Of a stretch of DNA of 10,086 bases, positions 5,495 through 10,086 are shown in pieces. The stretch is from Lactobacillaceae bacterium (GTDB lineage: Bacteria; Bacillota; Bacilli; Lactobacillales; Lactobacillaceae). Under the pieces are notes generated by a model, which was not told the DNA's origin, searched no databases, and worked only from the letters and a program-made list of their open reading frames with translations. The position numbers and the translations under genes are program-made. The stretch spans positions 1 to 10,086 of the forward strand of contig JAISIV010000004.1 of NCBI GenBank assembly GCA_031261865.1, written 5' to 3'. Positions within the stretch are counted from its first letter, which is position 1. The number at the start of each line of letters is the position of its first letter.

Positions 5495-6454
5495 ATGTCT
5501 AAAAATGAAGAACAATATTTGAATATGGCCCAAAGAATTTTGGATGAAGGAGCTGTAAAAGGTGATCGCACTGGCACCGGAACGCTTTCAATGTTTGGGG
5601 CGCAAATGCGTTTTGATTTAAGTGAAGGTTTTCCATTATTAACAACTAAAAAAGTGGCCTTCGGTTTAATTAAATCCGAATTACTTTGGTTTTTAAGAGG
5701 CGACAATAACATCCGTTTTCTTTTAGAACATAACAATCATATTTGGGATGAGTGGCCATTTAAAAAATGGATTGAATCTGACGAATACGATGGTCCTGAT
5801 ATGACTAATTTCGGTTTACGCTCTCAACAAGACCCGGAGTTCGCAGCCCTCTATAAAGAAGAAAAAGACAAGTTCGTTCAACGCATTTTAGAAGATGACG
5901 AGTTTTCTGAAAAATACGGAACCATTGGAGATGTTTACGGAAAGCTTTGGCGTGGATGGGAAGATAAAAATGATGAAGGAGTCGTTGATCAAATTAACCG
6001 ATTGATTAACGATATTGAAATGACACCGGATTCTCGTCGTTTATTGTTAACAGCTTGGAATCCTGAAACCACACCTTTCGCGGCTCTTCCAAGTTGCCAC
6101 GTGCTGAGCCAATTTTATGTAGCTAACGGAAAGTTGAGCTTACAGCTCTATCAAAGAAGTGGTGATTTCTTTTTAGGAGTACCATTCAACATTGCTAGTT
6201 ACAGCTTGTTGTTACAAATGGTTGCCGCGCAAACCGGTTTAGAAGTAGGGGATTTTGTCCACACAATTGGGGATGCCCACATTTATTCAAATCATATCGA
6301 CCAAATAAATGAGCAACTAAGCCGTCCGATGCATGATTTACCGAAATTATGGTTGAATCCAGAAGTTAAATCAATTTTTGATTACACGATGGATGATATT
6401 AAAGTGCTTGATTATGTCAGCGAATCAGCAATTAAAGCACCAGTTGCGGTGTAA
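5495..6454 (+). CDS. thyA: Thymidylate synthase
   Basis: Converts dUMP and 5,10-methylene-THF to dTMP and dihydrofolate. The 319 residues are longer than the 264 of the E. coli enzyme because of an insertion around residues 90-140, common in the ThyA of lactobacilli and relatives. R25 in GDRTGTGT binds phosphate. The catalytic nucleophile is C201 in LPSCHV, followed by the phosphate/dUMP-binding RSGDFFLGVPFNIASY and the GDAHIYSNH stretch. The C-terminus IKAPVAV is the conserved tail that closes over the active site, so the gene is full length. The GAGGA ribosome site lies in the last codons of the dCMP deaminase gene. Its stop codon TAA is part of a TAAAAT box standing before the next gene. 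No dihydrofolate reductase gene follows in this window. Confidence 0.97.
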   Translation: MSKNEEQYLNMAQRILDEGAVKGDRTGTGTLSMFGAQMRFDLSEGFPLLTTKKVAFGLIKSELLWFLRGDNNIRFLLEHNNHIWDEWPFKKWIESDEYDGPDMTNFGLRSQQDPEFAALYKEEKDKFVQRILEDDEFSEKYGTIGDVYGKLWRGWEDKNDEGVVDQINRLINDIEMTPDSRRLLLTAWNPETTPFAALPSCHVLSQFYVANGKLSLQLYQRSGDFFLGVPFNIASYSLLLQMVAAQTGLEVGDFVHTIGDAHIYSNHIDQINEQLSRPMHDLPKLWLNPEVKSIFDYTMDDIKVLDYVSESAIKAPVAV

Positions 6455-6465
6455 AATTTCTAGTA

Positions 6466-7104
6466 ATGCAAGAAGACCAAGAATTAATTATTCCAAGAGA
6501 CAATTATCAGCCGCTATTGACATTAATCTCAGTCATAGCGGCTGTTTTGTTGTACATTTTTGTACCAGTAGATAACAATTTTCCCGCCCGGTTATTACTA
6601 CCTGGGCTGTCGATTATCTTGGGAATTAGCTATGCGCTGCCGCCAAAGAATACAGTCATCATAACGCCAACCCACTTAACAATTTATTGTAAAGTTTTCT
6701 TCAAACACGAATTCAAAGTTTCTGAAATTAAGGCCTGGTCTTCGGATGTTGTCTATTCACGCAGTTCTAGAACTTATTACAATTTCGCCATCGGACTAGA
6801 AGATCATGATGGAAATACCAAGACTAATTATTGGGTTGAATTCAATCACCTAGATATCGACGATACCGATTTTGAAAGGTTAATAAAATATTTCGAAAAC
6901 CATCTTGGTAAAGAAACCAAAGATAGAACTTGGGAAAACGACTCGAACCTTTGGAATAAAGTGAAAGTGGTCGGTTTTATCGTTTTCATTATTGTGCTTT
7001 TACTTTATGTTGCGTCATCGATTTTTGGTTGGCATCTCTTTGATACTGTCAGGAATTTTATCGAAGAATTGCTTTGGTCTATCGGCATTTATCCGAATTT
7101 TTAA
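6466..7104 (+). CDS. Three-helix membrane protein, function unknown
   Basis: No family is recognised. The 212 residues have hydrophobic segments at about 16-34, 42-58 (a hairpin pair) and 168-187. Between the second and third lies a soluble, beta-rich domain of about 100 residues (NTVIITPTHLTIYCKVFFKH and on), loosely like the bacterial PH-type domains found in small membrane proteins; this is a resemblance by eye only. The ATG at 6466 lies 11 nt after the thyA stop and has no Shine-Dalgarno. A TAAAAT at 6452-6457 stands 8 nt before it. A terminator-like hairpin sits within codons 15-27, so expression from the thyA transcript would be weakened. uvrB follows after 27 nt without an obvious terminator, so the two may be cotranscribed. 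Confidence 0.8.
   Translation: MQEDQELIIPRDNYQPLLTLISVIAAVLLYIFVPVDNNFPARLLLPGLSIILGISYALPPKNTVIITPTHLTIYCKVFFKHEFKVSEIKAWSSDVVYSRSSRTYYNFAIGLEDHDGNTKTNYWVEFNHLDIDDTDFERLIKYFENHLGKETKDRTWENDSNLWNKVKVVGFIVFIIVLLLYVASSIFGWHLFDTVRNFIEELLWSIGIYPNF
6508..6548 (+). terminator. Terminator-like hairpin behind thyA, inside the next gene
   Basis: CAGCCGCTA (6508-6516) pairs with TAGCGGCTG (6536-6544). After one bulged T, TGAC (6518-6521) pairs with GTCA (6532-6535), giving 13 pairs around a 10-nt loop. TTTTGTTGT follows directly. It begins 54 nt past the thyA stop, where a terminator for the deaminase-thyA operon would be expected, yet it lies in the reading frame of the 212-residue membrane protein. 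It could work as terminator or attenuator, limiting readthrough. Confidence 0.65.
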
Positions 7105-7131
7105 CAGCTTAAAGGATATAAAATAAACACA

Positions 7132-9147
7132 ATGGAAAAAGTACACAACGATTTTAAAATCGAAAGTAAATATCAGCCAACCGGAGATCAGCCTAAAGCT
7201 ATCGAACAATTGGTTAATGGCATCAACAATGGAACTAAGGAACAAATCCTTCTTGGAGCTACTGGAACTGGTAAGACTTTTACTATTTCAAACGTTATTC
7301 AAGAAGTTCAAAAGCCAACTTTAATTTTGTCGCACAATAAAACATTGGCTGGCCAACTCTATGGGGAGTTCAAGGAGTTCTTTCCAAATAACGCCGTCGA
7401 GTATTTCGTCTCATATTATGACTATTACCAACCCGAAGCCTACGTACCTTCTTCTGATACTTTTATTGAAAAAGATTCTAGTGTTAATGATGAAATTGAT
7501 AAGCTTCGACACTCGGCCACTGACTCGCTATTGACTCGCGATGACGTTATCGTGGTCGCTTCTGTTTCATCGATTTTTGGTATCGGTTCACCAGATAACT
7601 ATGAGAATTCAGTTGTCTCTTTACGTGTTGGTCGTGATTATGGTCGCGACAATTTAATGCGCGATTTAATTGGTATTCAATATTCCAGAAACGATATCGA
7701 CTTTGGTCGTGGAACTTTTAGAGTGCGCGGGGATGTTATTGAAGTTTTCCCAGCTTCCGAAGATGAAAAAGCCGTCCGTATTGAATTCTTTGGCGACGAA
7801 ATTGATCGCATTCGTGAGATTAATTCTCTAACTGGAGAAGTATTGTCTGACGAAAAATACTACATGATTTTCCCAGCTAGACACTTTATGCCTTCCGATG
7901 GAGCTTTCGAAAACGCACTGGAGGGTATTCGAAATGAAATGGAAGAGCAGGTTATTAAGTTTGAAAAAGAAAACAAACTAATCGAAGCTCAACGCATTCG
8001 CCAACGTACTGAATTTGATCTAGCCATGCTTGAAGAAATGGATTACGTGAACGGAATCGAAAATTATTCTCGTTGGATGGATGGTCGCAAGCCTGGTGAG
8101 CCACCATTTACCTTGTTGGATTTCTTTCCAAAAGATGCTTTGTTCGTTATTGATGAAAGTCATGTAACCATGCCTCAAGTTAGAGGAATGTACGGCGGGG
8201 ACCGCGCTCGAAAAGAGACTTTGGTTAATTATGGTTTCCGCTTGCCTTCAGCTTTCGATAATCGTCCTTTGAAATTACCGGAATTCGAAGAACGCGTGCC
8301 ACAAATCGTTTATATGTCGGCCACGCCTGGTGAATATGAGTCTGAACGAGTGGATGAAAAAAATATCGCACAACAAATTATTCGTCCTACCGGTTTACTT
8401 GATCCAGAAATTGAGGTCCGTCCTATTCTTGGACAAATCGATGACATTCTTTCTGAAATCAATAAAAGAGTAGAAAAAGATGAACGTGTCTTTATCACTA
8501 CTTTGACTAAGAAGATGGCTGAAGATTTAACTGATTATCTAAAAGAAGCCGGCGTCAAGGTTAAGTATCTGCATTCCGATGTTAAGACGTTGGAACGCAC
8601 TGAGATTTTACGAGACTTGCGTTTAGGTAAGTTCGATGTTTTAGTCGGAATCAATTTGCTTCGTGAAGGAATCGACGTCCCTGAAGTTTCTCTTGTTGCT
8701 ATTTTAGATGCCGATAAAGATGGTTTCCTTCGTAATGAGCGTTCACTTATCCAAACGATTGGTCGAGCCGCTCGTAACGCAAATGGACACGTTATTATGT
8801 ATGCCGACAAAGTGACTCCAAACATGCAAGCGGCCATTGATGAAACGGCCCGCCGTCGTGCAATTCAAATAGAATACAACGAGAAAAACGGAATTACTCC
8901 TACCACGATTAAAAAAGAGATTCGTGGTCTTATTAGTAACGCCAACGGTGAAGTGGTTGAAGAAACTAGTGGAAGCGGAATTGACCTTACTAAAGTTGCT
9001 TTTGCTGACTTGCCAAGAACTGAGCAAGATGAAATGCTTAAGAATCTAGAAGATCAGATGAAGGCCGCAGCCAAGCGCATGGACTTCGAAGAAGCTGCCA
9101 GCTTACGGGATACTCTGATGGAGTTACGTACTAGTGTTGCCAAATAA
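7132..9147 (+). CDS. uvrB: UvrABC system protein B
   Basis: Damage-verifying helicase-like subunit of nucleotide-excision repair; it is loaded by UvrA and then recruits UvrC. The 671 residues are full length. YQPTGDQP opens domain 1. Walker A is GATGTGKT at 42-49. YFVSYYDYYQPEAYVP at 91-106 is the beta-hairpin that threads between the DNA strands. Walker B is DESH at 341-344. GRAAR at 544-548 is the motif VI arginine region, and the C-terminal UVR motif (EDQMKAAAKRMDFEEAASLR) binds UvrC. An AAAGGA lies 15 nt before the ATG, too far for a good ribosome site, while TAAAAT at 7119-7124 is only 7 nt before it. No LexA box is visible in the short upstream gap. uvrA, often the next gene in lactic acid bacteria, does not follow; a terminator does. 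Confidence 0.98.
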   Translation: MEKVHNDFKIESKYQPTGDQPKAIEQLVNGINNGTKEQILLGATGTGKTFTISNVIQEVQKPTLILSHNKTLAGQLYGEFKEFFPNNAVEYFVSYYDYYQPEAYVPSSDTFIEKDSSVNDEIDKLRHSATDSLLTRDDVIVVASVSSIFGIGSPDNYENSVVSLRVGRDYGRDNLMRDLIGIQYSRNDIDFGRGTFRVRGDVIEVFPASEDEKAVRIEFFGDEIDRIREINSLTGEVLSDEKYYMIFPARHFMPSDGAFENALEGIRNEMEEQVIKFEKENKLIEAQRIRQRTEFDLAMLEEMDYVNGIENYSRWMDGRKPGEPPFTLLDFFPKDALFVIDESHVTMPQVRGMYGGDRARKETLVNYGFRLPSAFDNRPLKLPEFEERVPQIVYMSATPGEYESERVDEKNIAQQIIRPTGLLDPEIEVRPILGQIDDILSEINKRVEKDERVFITTLTKKMAEDLTDYLKEAGVKVKYLHSDVKTLERTEILRDLRLGKFDVLVGINLLREGIDVPEVSLVAILDADKDGFLRNERSLIQTIGRAARNANGHVIMYADKVTPNMQAAIDETARRRAIQIEYNEKNGITPTTIKKEIRGLISNANGEVVEETSGSGIDLTKVAFADLPRTEQDEMLKNLEDQMKAAAKRMDFEEAASLRDTLMELRTSVAK

Positions 9148-9151
9148 AGTT

Positions 9152-9177
9152 AAGTCTCAGTAATGGGGCTTTTTTTA
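9152..9177 (+). terminator. Intrinsic terminator after uvrB
   Basis: AAGTCTC (9152-9158) pairs with GGGGCTT (9165-9171), using two G-U pairs, around a 6-nt loop; an uninterrupted T-run reaches 9177. It begins 4 nt after the uvrB stop. TAAGTCT at 9151-9157 can alternatively pair with AGACTTA at 9200-9206. Confidence 0.75.
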
Positions 9178-9260
9178 TTGTCTGAAAAAAAAGACGCACA
9201 GACTTAGTTCATTTTTTAATTTTTGTTAAACTTAAATCATTCACAAGATTAAGAATATTT

Positions 9261-9275
9261 GGAGATAAGATTTTG
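9261..9275 (+). promoter_or_regulatory. Shine-Dalgarno fixing a TTG start
   Basis: GGAG at 9261-9264 stands 8 nt before TTG at 9273. No in-frame ATG exists upstream, and the next in-frame methionine falls inside the second membrane helix, so TTG is the supported start of the following gene. Confidence 0.75.
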
Positions 9276-9974
9276 AAATTTATAAAAGAGAATTTTGAAC
9301 TAGTTTTAGGTTTAGTGTCGTCGATAATTATCGTTATTATTGCGGTTTACTGGTTTGAAAATCAAAACGTCAGCTTTGCTGAACCAGTCATCACCATTCT
9401 TGAAGCTTTGGTTTCGGCAATGGTTCTAGTGGTTGCTTTCAATGCTATTCGCGACAAATATCGTAAGCAACCATTTTCGTATTACTTCAATTTGTACCTG
9501 CGCGACATTTGGAAAGCTTATGGTGATTTATTACGTTTGCAAGGATCAAGAACTATGGATGTTGATTTAGAAGACGGCAAAGCTAATCACTTGCAAATTG
9601 CCAAAGACCCAAATCGTTTATTGGCAGACAATAACGATGATGGTGAAAAGGCTACCTATGTTGACTTCATTACTTTTCCGGATGACTTAAGTCAAAAAAG
9701 TCATATCAAGATTCACATTATTTACGAAAAATTCAAAGCCCGAGCAGACAGAGAAGAAGCTAAGGTTGAGATGGTTTCTCGATTAATTGCGGCCCAGTTG
9801 GCTTACAGAATTAATGAAAATTTCGAATTATTTACTGCTGAGGCTACACAGTTTAACCAGCATGCCGCTATCGTTGACGTTCGCGTGAATGATGATTTAG
9901 ATACTGAGGACGAAGCGAAGCAATTAATTAGCTTGATTAATTACGCCATCATTTTCAATTTAGCCCTAGATTAA
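9273..9974 (+). CDS. Two-helix membrane protein, function unknown
   Basis: No family is recognised. The 233 residues start at TTG with a well-placed GGAG. Hydrophobic helices at about 10-28 and 38-57 form an N-terminal hairpin, with a lysine/arginine-rich junction after the second (RDKYRKQ), which places the remaining 175 residues in the cytoplasm. That part is soluble, acidic and mixed alpha/beta, with an aspartate/asparagine-rich loop near residues 123-128 (DNNDDG), a helix rich in charged residues near 148-170 and a valine-rich strand near 200-206. It is probably monocistronic: the uvrB terminator precedes it, and about 95 nt of AT-rich sequence (9178-9272) should hold its promoter, of which I see no clear example. 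No terminator is visible after it. Confidence 0.82.
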   Translation: MKFIKENFELVLGLVSSIIIVIIAVYWFENQNVSFAEPVITILEALVSAMVLVVAFNAIRDKYRKQPFSYYFNLYLRDIWKAYGDLLRLQGSRTMDVDLEDGKANHLQIAKDPNRLLADNNDDGEKATYVDFITFPDDLSQKSHIKIHIIYEKFKARADREEAKVEMVSRLIAAQLAYRINENFELFTAEATQFNQHAAIVDVRVNDDLDTEDEAKQLISLINYAIIFNLALD

Positions 9975-10086
9975 CCTTGACTTTCCGGAAGTCACCCCAT
10001 ATACTTTAAGAGATGCTTTTGGTGTGCCCATGGCATTTTTTAAAGCCGTGAGTTCGGCACGCCTGGAAACGTGGCGTTGATGTAAG
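9966..10086 (-). CDS. Possible 3' end of a minus-strand gene running off the window
   Basis: On the minus strand one frame is open from the window edge for 39 codons to TAG at 9966-9968, and reads RRAELTALKNAMGTP and then KASLKVYG near the middle. The sequence is plausible protein (basic, helical) but matches no family I recognise. It would overlap the end of the preceding plus-strand gene by 9 nt. Another minus frame ends earlier, at 10040-10042, with FPGVPNSRL, and could be the true one. The base composition is less AT-rich than the genes before it. Forty codons is too short to be certain. Confidence 0.3.
   Translation of the reverse strand, partial: LHQRHVSRRAELTALKNAMGTPKASLKVYGVTSGKSRLI
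9977..10005 (+). promoter_or_regulatory. Promoter-like sequence with an operator-like palindrome
   Basis: TTGACT (9977-9982) and TATACT (10000-10005) are 17 bp apart, close to the sigma-A consensus. The palindrome TGACTT-TCCGG-AAGTCA (9978-9994) overlaps the -35 box and spacer, the usual place for a repressor or MerR-type activator; the spacer lacks the 19-20 bp typical of MerR promoters if TATACT is the -10. It conflicts with the possible minus-strand coding end over the same bases, so both cannot be taken as certain. Confidence 0.4.

Noticed and set aside
5479..5736. Minus-strand frame across the deaminase-thyA junction
   Set aside because: Antisense to the conserved N-terminus of ThyA; no ribosome site.
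6378..6575. 65-codon plus-strand frame across the end of thyA
   Set aside because: It overlaps the conserved ThyA C-terminus and the next gene in another frame; its composition is not protein-like.
8310..9027. Minus-strand frames opposite uvrB
   Set aside because: Shadows of the UvrB codons, with arginine/serine-rich composition and no start signals.
1..10086. CRISPR arrays, tRNA or rRNA genes
   Set aside because: No regularly spaced repeats, cloverleaf-like sequence or rRNA signatures were seen by reading both strands.

Overview
The window looks like chromosome of an AT-rich, low-GC Gram-positive bacterium. It is most likely a lactic acid bacterium of the Lactobacillaceae (Leuconostoc/Weissella/Oenococcus-like genera are possible). 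This rests on protein style: a long ThyA with an internal insertion, a ComEB-type dCMP deaminase next to it, a Gram-positive UvrB, a YegS/BmrU-type lipid kinase and an IS1202-like transposase. The species cannot be fixed from the sequence alone.

Left part (1-3670). The 3' part of a diacylglycerol-kinase-family gene ends in a strong bidirectional terminator. Directly behind it, on the minus strand, is a decayed 28-codon remnant of the C-terminus of a trans-sulfuration (cystathionine gamma-synthase/lyase type) gene. An intact gene of that family ends the same way at 3672. Between the two ends lies accessory DNA: a small operon encoding a membrane-anchored helical protein, a 59-residue charged protein and a very short third reading frame. 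An insertion sequence with an apparently intact transposase splits the first gene. A 29-bp identical direct repeat flanks the element; one or two of those bases may belong to the element itself, giving a target duplication of about 27-29 bp. Removing the element and one repeat copy restores a 167-codon gene whose stop overlaps the next start by 8 nt, so the pre-insertion state can be read directly.

Middle part (3615-7104). The intact trans-sulfuration gene (minus strand) diverges from a dCMP deaminase gene. The deaminase is tightly coupled to thyA: dCMP is converted to dUMP and then to dTMP. A strong terminator-like hairpin downstream of thyA lies inside the first codons of the next gene, which encodes an unrecognised three-helix membrane protein.

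Right part (7132-10086). uvrB (nucleotide-excision repair) ends in its own terminator. A gene for an unrecognised two-helix membrane protein follows, starting at TTG behind a good Shine-Dalgarno sequence. The last ~110 bases are ambiguous. They contain either the 3' end of a minus-strand gene running off the window or a promoter with an operator-like palindrome followed by a structured transcript.

The points most worth a second look are the reconstructable IS insertion and the operon it broke, the decayed duplicate gene end next to the lipid kinase, several genes with a -10-like TAAAAT only 6-9 nt before the start codon (possible leaderless mRNAs), and the terminator inside the gene after thyA.
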